Source of the DNA: Paludibaculum fermentans
GTDB lineage: Bacteria; Acidobacteriota; Terriglobia; Bryobacterales; Bryobacteraceae
Reading direction: 5' to 3'
Assembly (NCBI RefSeq): GCF_015277775.1
Contig: NZ_CP063849.1
Span: forward strand, 9,005,501-9,069,500
DNA: 64,000 nt
Part shown: one piece after another, positions 41,794-51,280 of the stretch
Position numbering within the stretch: position 1 is the first letter of the stretch
Layout of the letters: every line of letters starts with the position of its first letter
Position numbers and translations under genes: made by a program
The notes under the pieces: generated by a model
The model's input: the letters and a program-made list of their open reading frames with translations, nothing else
Database searches by the model: none
What the model was told of the DNA's origin: nothing

Positions 41794-42930
41794 ATGATGG
41801 GCGCCATGAGCGTGAATCGGCGTTCGTTTCTCCGGCAGAGCCTCGTGGCCGCCGCTGTATTGGAATCACTCGAGGCTAAGCCGCGCGCGGCGGGTGTCAA
41901 GAACTGGGCTTGGATTCCCACGAATACCCGTCCGACCGCAGACGAGTGGAAGCTCCGCTTCGAGAAACTGCGCGCAGCGGGCATCCAGGCGATTCTGCCC
42001 GAAGTCTATGCCGGCCGGGAGGCGTTCTTCGCCAGCACCCGGCTGCCGGTGAAGCAGGATTGGCTCGGCCTGATCCTGCCGCTTGCCAAGGCCGCGGGGC
42101 TCGAAGTGCATGCCTGGATGTGGTGCATGCCCTGCATGAATCCGGAGGTCATCAAAGCGCACCCCGACTGGTACAACGTGAATGCCAAAGGCGAGTCCGC
42201 GTCAGACAAGCCGGCTTACGTGCAGTACTACAAGTTCCTGGATCCGGGCCGGCCTGAAGTGCGCGAGTGGGTGCTGGGCACGGTGAAGGAGATCGCCTCC
42301 ATTCCTGAACTCACCGGAGTCCATCTCGATTACATTCGCCATCCCGATGCGATTCTGCCCAGCGGCTTGTGGAAGAAGTACAACATCGTTCAGGACCACG
42401 TCTTTCCCGAATACGACTACGGCTACACCGAGTACGAGCGGGCCGAGTTCAAGAAGAAGTATGGCTCCGATCCGATGCAGAAGATGGACGCGAAGCTGGA
42501 TGAGAAGTGGTTCCAGTTCCGGCTTGATATGGTAACCGGCCTGGTGAATGGGTACCTTGTACCGGCCGCCCATGCGGCGAAGAAGCAGATCACCGCGGCC
42601 GTCTTTCCCGGTCCGAGCCTCGCCCGCATCAATGTCCGGCAGGACTGGGGCCGCTGGAAGCTCGACGCCTTCCTGCCGATGATCTACCACTCGTTCTACC
42701 AGGAGACCCCGGCCTGGGTCGGCAAAATGACCAGGGAAGGCGTGGGCGCCGTCAAAGCGCCGCTCTACAGCGGTCTGTTCCTGGGCGGCATGAAAGAGGC
42801 CGAGTTCGCTGACGCGGTGCGCGAGTCCCTGCAGGCAGGCGCGGCCGGCGTCTCAATCTTTGCTGAGAACGGCCTGAATGACGCCCGGCTGCAGGTCTTG
42901 AAGTCCGTCTCGGAGAAGGCCCGCTCCTAG
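41794..42930 (+). CDS. Glycoside hydrolase-like protein (GHL10-type) with Tat leader
   Basis: 378 residues; ATG 41794 is used, with 41797 and 41806 as alternatives (the last gives MSVNRRSFLRQ, a textbook twin-arginine start). The barrel domain has VKNWAWIPTNTR, LRAAGIQAILPEVYAG, GLEVHAWMWCMPC, LDPGRPEVREWVL, TGVHLDYIRHPD and LDAFLPMIYHSFY, typical of the 'glycosyl hydrolase-like 10' family. The Asp of HLDYIRHPD is a plausible catalytic residue. The polysaccharide substrate is unknown. It follows the cyclophilin gene by 15 nt. Confidence 0.85.
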   Translation: MMGAMSVNRRSFLRQSLVAAAVLESLEAKPRAAGVKNWAWIPTNTRPTADEWKLRFEKLRAAGIQAILPEVYAGREAFFASTRLPVKQDWLGLILPLAKAAGLEVHAWMWCMPCMNPEVIKAHPDWYNVNAKGESASDKPAYVQYYKFLDPGRPEVREWVLGTVKEIASIPELTGVHLDYIRHPDAILPSGLWKKYNIVQDHVFPEYDYGYTEYERAEFKKKYGSDPMQKMDAKLDEKWFQFRLDMVTGLVNGYLVPAAHAAKKQITAAVFPGPSLARINVRQDWGRWKLDAFLPMIYHSFYQETPAWVGKMTREGVGAVKAPLYSGLFLGGMKEAEFADAVRESLQAGAAGVSIFAENGLNDARLQVLKSVSEKARS

Positions 42931-43343
42931 CGGTTGGCGCGGAGCATCCTGACAAAGTCATTGGCCAGCTTCGGCTCGATGTGGCCGCCGATTGAATTCG
43001 AGCGGTCGCTGCCGAGGAGCAACTGGCGGCGCCGGTCGATCACGGAAATCGTGAACTGCGAGGTGAACGGCTTGCGGCGCACCTCCAGCACGAGGTCGGC
43101 GTCTTTCTGGGTGCGCGTAATGACCAGACCGGTTTTGGCGAACTCCGGTTTCTGAATAATGGCCCGTTCGAGTTCAGCTTCCCGCATGAAGCCGGAGCGG
43201 GCACAAATGAAGATCGTCTTCGCCTGGCACCAGGCGGTTTCGGGATTACTGTCGCAGTGGCCGGCGGGCTTGGCGGGAAGCGCGGCCAGCAGCAGCAGGG
43301 CAGGGCAGAGCATTGCCCGTTGGGCATTCTTGAATTCCCTCAT
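42927..43343 (-). CDS. Hypothetical secreted protein
   Basis: 138 residues; a second Met (43313) would give a tighter signal peptide (LCPALLLLAALPAKPAG). The mature part has KTIFICARSGFMREAELERA, GLVITRTQKDADLVLEVRRK and FTISVIDRRRQLLLGSDRSN, a pattern of an alpha/beta secreted protein recurring in acidobacteria. It overlaps the convergent glycoside-hydrolase-like gene by 4 nt. The function is unknown. Confidence 0.7.
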   Translation of the reverse strand: MREFKNAQRAMLCPALLLLAALPAKPAGHCDSNPETAWCQAKTIFICARSGFMREAELERAIIQKPEFAKTGLVITRTQKDADLVLEVRRKPFTSQFTISVIDRRRQLLLGSDRSNSIGGHIEPKLANDFVRMLRANR

Positions 43344-43462
43344 GTAGGCAATGTAGAGGCGGACCTCCGTCGTGGCCAGCAGGTTCGGTTGGACGGCGCG
43401 GAGCCGTGAATGGGCGGCGCAAAGCGAGCAACAGAAGGCGGTCCCGGTGCTAGGCTACTGAG

Positions 43463-44116
43463 ATGGTATTTGGGGCGATTCTGGCGGGCTTGGTCCTGGG
43501 GGTGTTGACTGGGGTGGGCATGGGGTACGGCGCGGCTGCGTGGTTCACGTCCGTGGCCGGGCCGCGCGAGGGCGCCGCGGCGATGTACGGGTTCTTTATC
43601 TTTGGACCCATCGGCGGAGTGGCGGGGCTACTGCTGGGCAGCGGAGCCGTCTTGCGGTTTTACGGCCACTCGCAGACGTGGGGTAACTGGCTGCTCGGTT
43701 CGGGCAGCGTCCTTCTCGTGCTGGGGCTGATGCTGATGGTTTACAGCGCGAATCCGCGCCAGCAGCCGATCTTCTCGAAAGTGCCGATCGTCGAGTTTGA
43801 GTTGGACTACCCGGCGGCGGCGCTGGGCGAGGGCCCCATTCAGAACGTCTACTGGACCAACTCGAAGGCACAGAAGAAGGAGGAGGTCAGCTCGCAGTTC
43901 TGGGACAAGAAATGCGCGGAGGGCCGCTGCGTGGTGGCGGGCAGTTCCTATGTGATCTCGACGGAACAGGCCAGCACCGTCACGGTGTCGCTGCAGGGGC
44001 GGCTGCTCTACTACCACCTCAACCTGCCGAAACGCCTGGAAGGGCCGCTGCCGTGGTCGGAATGGGATGAGCAGGATGGCGTCCGGGTCCGCTGGCGCGT
44101 GGTGAAGAAGGACTGA
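43463..44116 (+). CDS. Membrane protein of unknown function
   Basis: 217 residues. Three membrane segments occupy about 3-28, 38-62 and 75-97 (ILAGLVLGVLTGVGMGYGAA; FFIFGPIGGVAGLLLGSG; LLGSGSVLLVLGLMLMVYSA), followed by an extracytoplasmic beta-rich domain (VPIVEFELDYPAAALGEGP, YYHLNLPKRLEGPLPWSEWD). No family recognised. It stands alone between minus-strand genes. Confidence 0.7.
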   Translation: MVFGAILAGLVLGVLTGVGMGYGAAAWFTSVAGPREGAAAMYGFFIFGPIGGVAGLLLGSGAVLRFYGHSQTWGNWLLGSGSVLLVLGLMLMVYSANPRQQPIFSKVPIVEFELDYPAAALGEGPIQNVYWTNSKAQKKEEVSSQFWDKKCAEGRCVVAGSSYVISTEQASTVTVSLQGRLLYYHLNLPKRLEGPLPWSEWDEQDGVRVRWRVVKKD

Positions 44117-44180
44117 CGGCGGATTGAGGAGAAGAGGTCGGCGCAAGCCCCACCTCCTCTCCCGTTGAATGTGATCTGGC

Positions 44181-45362
44181 TTACGCCAACGCCTGGGCCA
44201 CGTCGGCGACGAGGTCGTCCAGGGCTTCAATCCCGACCGAGAGCCGGATCAGGTTCTCACGAATCCCCATCCGCTGCTTCTGCTTCGGCGACACATCACG
44301 ATGCGAGGAGATCCACGGGTAGAGCACCATCGTGTGAACGTCGCCCAGCGAGGTGGCCTTGACGATCAGCTTCAGGCGGTCGAGAAACTCGAAGGCGCCT
44401 TCCTTCGACTGCGCATTCTTCAGTTCAAAGCTCACCATGCCGCCGAACAAGCCGTCCGGCAGGAGCCGCGAGACGACCTCGGCATCGGGGTGTTGCGGAT
44501 CGTCCGGGTAGTAGACGCGCTCCACGCCGGGTTGCTGGCGCAGCCAGGCGGCCAGTCCCTGGGCGTTGCGGCACTGCCGTTCTACACGGAGAGGGAAGGT
44601 CTTGATGCCGCGCATAGTCAGGAAGCACTCCATCGGACCCATGACCGGTCCCACGATGCGCGACAAACGCCGCACAGCCTCCAGGTGCTCCTCGTCGCTC
44701 ACGATCAGACCGCCGAGCGTGTCACCATGGCCGCCCAGATACTTCGTCGAGCTGTGGACGACGATGTGCGCGCCCATCTCCAGCGGACGGACCAGCAGCG
44801 GCGAGGCAAACGTGTTGTCGACCACCAGCGCCGTGCCTTGCTTGCGGCAGAGGGCCGCCAGCGCCGGCAGATCACTGACTCGCAGAAGCGGGTTGGAGAT
44901 CGTCTCCAGCAGCAGGACGCCGGGTTTCTCCTCCTCCATCGCGCGTTCCACAGCCGCCAGGTCTCCGGTATCGACGAAGGTGGTCTCGACCCCGAACGGA
45001 CCCAGGACATCCATCAGCAGCTTGATGGTGGCGCCGTAGACGTCGCGCGCGCACAGCACTTTGCGGCGGCGGTCCAGCAGGGCAGCCATCAACGAGTGCT
45101 GCAGAGCGGCCATGCCCGACGCGCAGGCCAGCGCACCCGCTCCGTTTTCCAGCGAGGTGATCAGCTCTTCCAGTGCCTCATTCGTCGGATTGTGGTAGCG
45201 CGAGTAAGCGAAACCCTTCTCCTCGGCGGCGAAGATACGGTCCTGCTCAGCCTGGTCGGAACAAACCCAACTGGCGGCGAAATGCACGGGCGTCGCCACC
45301 GGAATCTGCTTCTGAGGCTGCTTCCGGTCTCCGGAGTGAACGGCTTTGGTTTGGATGTTCAT
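44181..45362 (-). CDS. PLP-dependent trans-sulfuration enzyme (cystathionine gamma-synthase-like)
   Basis: 393 residues of the Cys/Met-metabolism PLP family. Family signatures: GFAYSRYHNPTNEALEELI, ACASGMAALQHSL, and the PLP-lysine region VHSSTKYLGGHGDTLGG. Members include cystathionine gamma-synthase, beta/gamma-lyases and O-acetylhomoserine sulfhydrylases; residues visible here do not separate these activities with certainty. It is 28 nt downstream of cysS on the same strand, which suggests a cysteine/methionine metabolic link. Confidence 0.92.
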   Translation of the reverse strand: MNIQTKAVHSGDRKQPQKQIPVATPVHFAASWVCSDQAEQDRIFAAEEKGFAYSRYHNPTNEALEELITSLENGAGALACASGMAALQHSLMAALLDRRRKVLCARDVYGATIKLLMDVLGPFGVETTFVDTGDLAAVERAMEEEKPGVLLLETISNPLLRVSDLPALAALCRKQGTALVVDNTFASPLLVRPLEMGAHIVVHSSTKYLGGHGDTLGGLIVSDEEHLEAVRRLSRIVGPVMGPMECFLTMRGIKTFPLRVERQCRNAQGLAAWLRQQPGVERVYYPDDPQHPDAEVVSRLLPDGLFGGMVSFELKNAQSKEGAFEFLDRLKLIVKATSLGDVHTMVLYPWISSHRDVSPKQKQRMGIRENLIRLSVGIEALDDLVADVAQALA

Positions 45363-45390
45363 TTCGTGTTGAGTATCTGGCCCTGGGCGC

Positions 45391-46791
45391 TTACTTCCGC
45401 TTCCAGCGGACTCCGTCTTTCGTGTCTTCCAGGACGACTCCCTGCTCCAGTAATTCGTTGCGCAAGGCGTCGGCCCGCTTGAAGTCCTTGGCCTTCTTGG
45501 CTTTGTTGCGCTCGGCCACCTTCTCGTCGATCTCCGCGTCCGTGAGCGCTCCGCTCTGGAGCGTCGGCTTCAGCACGTCAAAGACGGCATCGAACTCGGC
45601 CAGCAGGGCGTGGGCGCCGGGCGCATTTCCCGCCTGGAACTGCCCGGCATCCATCGCCGTATTGGCGTCGCGGACATATTCATAAATGGCGGCCAACGCG
45701 TCCGACGTGTTCAAGTCGTCATCCAGGCCCTTGTTGAATGCTGAGCTGGCTGCTGCCGTCCGTTCCTCCACCTGGGGATTGATACCCTCCGGCAGGCGGT
45801 CGTTCTTCAGCCGCAGTTCGAAGTTGCGCAGGCGCTCCAGGGAGGCCGCCGCGCCCTTCAGCCCGTCAAACGTGAAGTTGAGCTGCTTGCGGTAGTGGGC
45901 CGAAACCAGCAGGTAGCGAATCGACTCCGGCGAGTAGCCTTTCTCGATGATGTCGCGCAGGGTGTAGAAATTGCCCAGCGACTTCGACATTTTCTGCCCT
46001 TCCACCATTAGGTGTTCGGCGTGCAGCCAGTAGCGGACAAAACGCTTGCCGGTGATCGCTTCCGACTGGGCGATTTCGTTCTCGTGATGCGGGAAGACCA
46101 GGTCCACTCCGCCCGTGTGGATATCGATGGTTTCGCCGAGATACTTCATCGCCATCACCGAGCATTCGATGTGCCAGCCCGGCCGGCCTTCGCCCAAAGG
46201 AGTCTCCCACGCCGGCTCGCCCGGTTTCTGCGCCTTCCACAGGACGAAGTCGCGCGCATCGGCCTTGTCGTACTCGTCTACTTCTACCCGCGCTCCGGCG
46301 ATGTTGCCGCTGAAGTTCGTATGCGACAACTTGCCGTACTCCGGGAACGTCGAAATACGGAAGTAAGTCGAGCCCTCGTTCGCATAGGTGTGGTTGCCGG
46401 CCGCCAGCCGCTCGATGGCGTTCACCATCTCAGGGATGTGTTCCGTGGCAAAGGCGAGCCGCTCAGGCGCTTCCAGCCGCAGCGTGGCCGAATCGTCCTT
46501 AAAAGCTTGCGTGTACTGCGCCGTATACTCCTGGATCGTCTGGCCCGCCGCCATTGCATTGCGGATGATTTTGTCCTCGACGTCCGTGATGTTCATGACG
46601 TGGTCCAGCGTGAAGCCGCGAGCTTTCAGGGTCCGCCGCAGGATGTCCTGGAATGAGAACGTACGGAAGTTCCCAATGTGTACGAACGAGTAGACGGTCG
46701 GGCCGCAGGTGTACATGCGGACCGTCTTGCCATCCTGTGGCTGAAACTCTTCGAGTTCCTGGGTGAGAGTGTTGTAGAACCGCAGTGCCAT
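45391..46791 (-). CDS. cysS: Cysteinyl-tRNA synthetase
   Basis: 466 residues, the usual length for bacterial CysRS. Class I signatures: Cys29 zinc ligand and the HIGH-like HIGN at 38-41 in TCGPTVYSFVHIGN, zinc ligands in WHIECSVMAMKYLG and FPHHENEIAQSEA, and KMSKSLGNF. It charges tRNA-Cys in the cytoplasm. It is divergent from tgt over 28 bp, so the two promoters must overlap, and is followed by the trans-sulfuration gene. Confidence 0.97.
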   Translation of the reverse strand: MALRFYNTLTQELEEFQPQDGKTVRMYTCGPTVYSFVHIGNFRTFSFQDILRRTLKARGFTLDHVMNITDVEDKIIRNAMAAGQTIQEYTAQYTQAFKDDSATLRLEAPERLAFATEHIPEMVNAIERLAAGNHTYANEGSTYFRISTFPEYGKLSHTNFSGNIAGARVEVDEYDKADARDFVLWKAQKPGEPAWETPLGEGRPGWHIECSVMAMKYLGETIDIHTGGVDLVFPHHENEIAQSEAITGKRFVRYWLHAEHLMVEGQKMSKSLGNFYTLRDIIEKGYSPESIRYLLVSAHYRKQLNFTFDGLKGAAASLERLRNFELRLKNDRLPEGINPQVEERTAAASSAFNKGLDDDLNTSDALAAIYEYVRDANTAMDAGQFQAGNAPGAHALLAEFDAVFDVLKPTLQSGALTDAEIDEKVAERNKAKKAKDFKRADALRNELLEQGVVLEDTKDGVRWKRK

Positions 46792-46799
46792 GGGGGAGT

Positions 46800-46805
46800 T
46801 AGAAT
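46800..46805 (+). promoter_or_regulatory. Probable -10 (TAGAAT) of the tgt-sec operon
   Basis: TAGAAT lies in the 28-bp space between divergent cysS and tgt. Transcription would begin near 46812, about 8 nt before the TTG start codon. An in-frame stop at 46805-46807 excludes longer starts. No good -35 is seen at standard spacing. Confidence 0.4.
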
Positions 46806-46819
46806 AACTAGTTTACCCC

Positions 46820-47974
46820 TTGAAGACGCTTCACTTTGAAAAACAGGCCGTCTGCCCCGAAACAGGCGCCCGCGCCGGCCTGCTCCATACCGCCCACGGA
46901 ACCATCGAAACCCCTGTCTTCATGCCGGTCGGCACGCAGGGGACGGTGAAAGGGCTCACGCGCAAACACCTGCTGGAGGAACTGGACGCCAAGATCATCC
47001 TCGGCAATACCTACCATCTCTATCTGCGTCCGGGCCATAAGCTGATTGAGGGCTTCGGCGGGCTGCACGGCTTCATGCAATGGCCGCGTGCAATCCTTAC
47101 CGACTCGGGCGGTTTTCAGGTCTGGTCGCTGAGTCAATTAAGAAAGCTCAAGGAAGAAGGTGTGCTGTTTCGCTCGCACCTGAACGGCGATCAGCACATG
47201 TTCACGCCGGAGTCGACGGTGGACGTCCAGCTCTCGCTGGGCAGCGACATCATGATGATGCTGGACGAGTGCACGGACTATCCTTCGTCGCATGCCGAAG
47301 CCCGCAAGTCGATGGAAATGACGGTCCGCTGGGCCCGCCGGGGTATGCGCCACTACCGGGAGCGGATGGAGTCCCGCGAGCCGCGCAACGCCCTCTTTCC
47401 CATCGTGCAAGGGTCGATGTACGCCGACCTGCGCCGCGAATGCGTCGCCCAACTGGGCGAACTGGACGCCGAAGGCTATGCCGTGGGGGGCTTGAGTGTT
47501 GGGGAACCGCGCGAACTGAGCATGGAGATGACGGAGGTTACCGTTCCGCTGTTACCAGCGGACAAACCCCGCTACGTGATGGGCGTAGGGGCTCCGGAGG
47601 AGTTGCCGGAGTATGTGGCCCGAGGCGTCGACATGATGGACTGTGTGATGCCGACCCGCAACGCCCGCAACGGTTACCTGTTCACCTCGGAGGGCAAGGT
47701 TGTCATCAAACAGGCACAGTATCGTGAAGATTCGAGGCCGCTTGACGAGAATTGCCGGTGCCACACCTGCACTACGTACTCGAGGGCCTATCTGAGGCAC
47801 CTGTTTCAGGCCGGAGAGATCCTCTTCAGCACCCTGGCCACGCTGCACAACCTGACGCATTACCTTGACATCATGCGCCGGATGCGAGAGGCTATTTTGC
47901 TTGGGACATTCCCCGAGTTCTTGAAGACTGCGCGCAGGCTCGCCTCAAGTCCAAACTCAGCCCACACCTCATAG
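46820..47974 (+). CDS. tgt: tRNA-guanine transglycosylase
   Basis: 384 residues. The enzyme exchanges G34 for preQ1 in tRNAs with GUN anticodons. Family motifs: TPVFMPVGTQGTVKG, ILTDSGGFQVWSL with an active-site Asp, MPTRNARNGYLFT following the nucleophile Asp of MMDCV, and the zinc site CRCHTCTTYSRAYLRHLF. The start is TTG 46820, forced by an in-frame stop 15 nt upstream; no Shine-Dalgarno site is present. It heads the cluster tgt-yajC-secD-secF, an arrangement conserved in many bacteria. Confidence 0.96.
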   Translation: MKTLHFEKQAVCPETGARAGLLHTAHGTIETPVFMPVGTQGTVKGLTRKHLLEELDAKIILGNTYHLYLRPGHKLIEGFGGLHGFMQWPRAILTDSGGFQVWSLSQLRKLKEEGVLFRSHLNGDQHMFTPESTVDVQLSLGSDIMMMLDECTDYPSSHAEARKSMEMTVRWARRGMRHYRERMESREPRNALFPIVQGSMYADLRRECVAQLGELDAEGYAVGGLSVGEPRELSMEMTEVTVPLLPADKPRYVMGVGAPEELPEYVARGVDMMDCVMPTRNARNGYLFTSEGKVVIKQAQYREDSRPLDENCRCHTCTTYSRAYLRHLFQAGEILFSTLATLHNLTHYLDIMRRMREAILLGTFPEFLKTARRLASSPNSAHTS

Positions 47975-48039
47975 ATGCAGGGCGGGTTCCGCGCGTCGCA
48001 GACATCGAGTCCAAACTTTTGGGTGACACCGGAACGGAA

Positions 48040-48351
48040 ATGAATTTCCTCCTTCTCCAGACGCCCGCAGCGGCTAGCTCGCTGCTGCAATTCGTCCCTA
48101 TACTCCTGATTTTCGGGATCTTCTACTTCCTACTCTTCATGCCCATGCAGCGGCAGAAGAAGCAGCAACAAAAGATGTTGTCCGAGCTCAAAGCCGGTGA
48201 CCAGGTGGTCACCAACGGCGGCGTGGTCGGCACCATCGTCGGCATCAACGAAGACGACACCCTGGTGTTGCGCGTGAAGCCGGATAACGTGAAACTGCAA
48301 TTCGCCAGGGGTTCGGTAGCGAGCCTGGCGAACCAGGAGAAGAAGTCTTAA
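48040..48351 (+). CDS. yajC: Preprotein translocase subunit YajC
   Basis: 103 residues from ATG 48040 (the frame is open to 48019). One membrane helix (LLQFVPILLIFGIFYFLLFM) is followed by QRQKKQQQKMLSELKAGDQV and VTNGGVVGTIVGINEDDTLVL, diagnostic for YajC. It forms a membrane complex with SecD and SecF encoded directly downstream. Confidence 0.96.
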   Translation: MNFLLLQTPAAASSLLQFVPILLIFGIFYFLLFMPMQRQKKQQQKMLSELKAGDQVVTNGGVVGTIVGINEDDTLVLRVKPDNVKLQFARGSVASLANQEKKS

Positions 48352-48373
48352 TCACAGCGGAAAGTTAGAACAC

Positions 48374-49999
48374 ATGCAGAATCTCAAGTGGAAAGCCGTC
48401 CTGATCGTCGCCGTCGTGCTCATCTGTGTTTACGGCATGATCGGAATCCCCAAGTCGAAGGATGAGCTCATCGCGAATTGGCACAATAACATCCGCCTCG
48501 GCCTGGACCTGAAAGGCGGCACGCTCCTGGTGCTGCAGGTGCAGGTGCAGGATGCCTTCAAGGCCGAGGCTATTCAGCAGATTGAACGGCTGAAGGAAGA
48601 GCTTGGCAAGCAGAGCATCAACTACGGTTCCATGGATCACAGCGAACCGAAGACGATTGCCGAAGCCGACAAGATCCAGATTGATATCAAGGGCATTCCG
48701 TCCGACAAGACGGCCGCCTTCCGCACCCTCATTTCCGAGTCGATGCCCAGTTGGGTGCTGACTCCGGTCAACTCCACGGACTATCGGGTGAACATGAAGC
48801 CGACCGAGGCGTTGGCGCTGACGAAGGACACCCTGGCCCGGTCCCGGACCACCATCGAGAGTCGCATCAACGGCCTCGGGTTGGCGGAGAGCAGCGTGCA
48901 GGAGCGCGGCGGCGCGAATGCCGACGGCGAAATCCTGGTGTCGCTGCCCGGTCTTGACGATCCGGCCCGCGTGAAGGCAATTCTCCAGACAGCGGCCATG
49001 CTCGAGCTTTACGAAGTGAAGGATGGTCCGTTCCCCCGCCAGCAGGATGCGCTCGCCAAGACCGGCGGCGTGCTGCCGTTGAACACGAAGCTGCTGCGCT
49101 CGCAGCCGCGGGCTGGCGATCAGAACAACGAAGGCTGGTACATCGTAACCCGCACTCCCGTGATCACGGGCCGCGACCTGCGCGATGCCAAGCCCGCCCA
49201 GGATGAGTTCGGCAAGTGGGAGACGTCATTTGTCCTCGCCCAGGATGCCAAGGGCCGTTTCGGCAAGTTCACTGAGTCGAACGTCGGGCAGCGCCTCGCC
49301 ATTGTGCTCGACAGCCAGATCCGCAGCGCTCCGGTGATCCAGAGCCGCATCGAGGATTCGGGCCGCATCACCGGCGCAGGTTCGCAGCAGGATGCCAGCG
49401 ATTTGGCCCTCGTGCTGCGTGCCGGTTCGCTGCCGGCTGGTGTCATCTACCTGCAGGAGCAGACGGTCGGACCTTCGCTCGGCGCCGACTCAATCCAGCA
49501 GGGCCTGATTTCGGGTCTCGTCGGCCTTATTGCGGTGATCGTCATCATGCTGATCTATTACCACATGAGCGGCGTGAACGCGACGATCGCGCTGATTCTG
49601 AATGCGATCATTCTGATCGGCGCCTTGGCCTATCTCAAGGCGGTTCTCACACTGCCCGGCATCGCGGGCGTGATTCTCCTGATCGGCATGGCGGTTGATT
49701 CCAACGTGCTGATCTTCGAGCGTATCCGGGAAGAGATGCGCACCGGCAAAGCGGTGCTCGCGGCAATTGATACGGGTTTCAGCAAGGCCTTCCTCACCAT
49801 CATCGACACGCACGTGGCGACCGTCGTCAGTTGCGCGTTCCTCTTTATGTTCGGTACGCCAGCCGTGCGCGGCTTTGCCGTCACGCTGGTCATTGGTCTT
49901 CTGGCCAACGTGTTTACTTCCGTGTTTGTGTCCCGCGCCCTGTTCCAGATGGAGATGGCTGGCAAGGGGCCGAATGCCACGTTGAGCATCGGCGTATAA
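48374..49999 (+). CDS. secD: Protein-export membrane protein SecD
   Basis: 541 residues. TM1 (AVLIVAVVLICVYGMIGI) is followed by RLGLDLKGGTLLVLQVQVQD, the periplasmic P1 domain, then TVGPSLGADSIQQGLISGLV and five membrane helices with the SecD motif GVILLIGMAVDSNVLIFERI. It couples the proton gradient to late steps of protein export. It lies 22 nt after yajC and 66 nt before secF. It is a clear paralog of the SecD half of the fused gene at 30151. Confidence 0.96.
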   Translation: MQNLKWKAVLIVAVVLICVYGMIGIPKSKDELIANWHNNIRLGLDLKGGTLLVLQVQVQDAFKAEAIQQIERLKEELGKQSINYGSMDHSEPKTIAEADKIQIDIKGIPSDKTAAFRTLISESMPSWVLTPVNSTDYRVNMKPTEALALTKDTLARSRTTIESRINGLGLAESSVQERGGANADGEILVSLPGLDDPARVKAILQTAAMLELYEVKDGPFPRQQDALAKTGGVLPLNTKLLRSQPRAGDQNNEGWYIVTRTPVITGRDLRDAKPAQDEFGKWETSFVLAQDAKGRFGKFTESNVGQRLAIVLDSQIRSAPVIQSRIEDSGRITGAGSQQDASDLALVLRAGSLPAGVIYLQEQTVGPSLGADSIQQGLISGLVGLIAVIVIMLIYYHMSGVNATIALILNAIILIGALAYLKAVLTLPGIAGVILLIGMAVDSNVLIFERIREEMRTGKAVLAAIDTGFSKAFLTIIDTHVATVVSCAFLFMFGTPAVRGFAVTLVIGLLANVFTSVFVSRALFQMEMAGKGPNATLSIGV

Positions 50000-50065
50000 C
50001 TGTGATAAGAAATGGGGAGCTCAACCTAGGCTGCTGCTCCCCGGAGTCCGGGTTCGGTACGGTAC

Positions 50066-51238
50066 ATGGAGCTATTTAAGAACACAAACATCGATTTCCT
50101 TGGAAAAAAGGGAATCTTCATCGGGGCCTCGCTGGTCCTGACTGTCGTGGGCCTGGCCAGTTGGATTGGCAAAGGTGGGCTCAAGTACGGCATCGACTTC
50201 ACCGGTGGCGCCAACATCACCGTCAAGTTCGCTTCAACACCCCCTGTCGATAAGCTCCGTTCGGAAATCTCCTCCAAGATCCCGGGCGAAATCTCCGTAC
50301 AGGAGATTCCTGGGCAGAACTCCGTCATCATCGGGACGCCCCTGAAGGACGAGATTCAACTCAACTCGGAGCGGAGCGCCATCACCGAAACGCTGGAAGC
50401 CAGCTTCGGTAAGTCCGGCGGCAAATTCGACTTCAACAACGCCAGCGCGCAATCGCTGGCCGATCGTTTGCGCGACCCCATGCAGAGAGCGGGCGTGGCT
50501 CTCAACGAAGAACAGCTGCAGTCCGTTGCGAAGAATGTTCTGGAGTTCAAGAACACTCCGCCCCGTTCAGGAATCGTGACCAATCTCGATCAGCTGAACG
50601 GTGTAAGCGGCGTGACACCGCAGATCCTGGGTGTCATCAAGCAGGAGTGCTTCCTCTCCCCCTTCTCCATCATTGGTGCGGAAGTGGTGGGGCCGAAGAT
50701 CGGTGCGGAACTGCGGAGCAAGGCTGTGCTCGCTACCCTCTACGCACTGGGCGGCATGCTGGTATACTTGGCCTTCCGTTTCGAGTTCATCTACGGTTTG
50801 GCGGCCGTGATTGCGGTCTTCCACGACGTGATCATCACGCTGGGCCTGTTCTCGCTCTTTAACAAAGAGATTTCGTTGAACGTTGTCGCCGCCCTCCTTA
50901 CCCTGGTCGGCTACTCCATGAACGATACGATCGTCGTGTTCGATCGCATCCGCGAGACCTTGAAGCTCTCCCGGAAGGAACTGGGTGAAGAGATCGTGAA
51001 CCTGAGCATCAACCAGACGCTCAGCCGAACGATCCTGACCTCGGGCCTAACCTTCATATCGGCTATTGCGCTGCTGTTGTTCGGCGGCCCGGTACTGAAT
51101 GGCTTTGCGTTCGCCCTGGTTGCGGGTATTATCGTTGGTACCTATTCGTCGATCTTCATCGCGAGCCCCATCCTCGTCTTCTGGCACAACTATCTCCAGA
51201 AGCGGAAGAAGGCTCCAGTGGCTGCCCAGGCCAAGTAG
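50066..51238 (+). CDS. secF: Protein-export membrane protein SecF
   Basis: 390 residues, longer than the ~310-320 of many SecF proteins because of an insert at about 120-197. Family motifs: KYGIDFTGGANITVKF, GAEVVGPKIGAELRSKAVLA and TLVGYSMNDTIVVFDRIRET; six membrane helices. The insert (FDFNNASAQSLADRL through GVTPQILGVIKQE) resembles the helix-hairpin-helix-like insert of the fused paralog. It works with SecD in export. Confidence 0.95.
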   Translation: MELFKNTNIDFLGKKGIFIGASLVLTVVGLASWIGKGGLKYGIDFTGGANITVKFASTPPVDKLRSEISSKIPGEISVQEIPGQNSVIIGTPLKDEIQLNSERSAITETLEASFGKSGGKFDFNNASAQSLADRLRDPMQRAGVALNEEQLQSVAKNVLEFKNTPPRSGIVTNLDQLNGVSGVTPQILGVIKQECFLSPFSIIGAEVVGPKIGAELRSKAVLATLYALGGMLVYLAFRFEFIYGLAAVIAVFHDVIITLGLFSLFNKEISLNVVAALLTLVGYSMNDTIVVFDRIRETLKLSRKELGEEIVNLSINQTLSRTILTSGLTFISAIALLLFGGPVLNGFAFALVAGIIVGTYSSIFIASPILVFWHNYLQKRKKAPVAAQAK

Positions 51239-51280
51239 GCCGTGCCATGTCGCGGGGCGAATAGAAAGTTGAGCTAAAAA

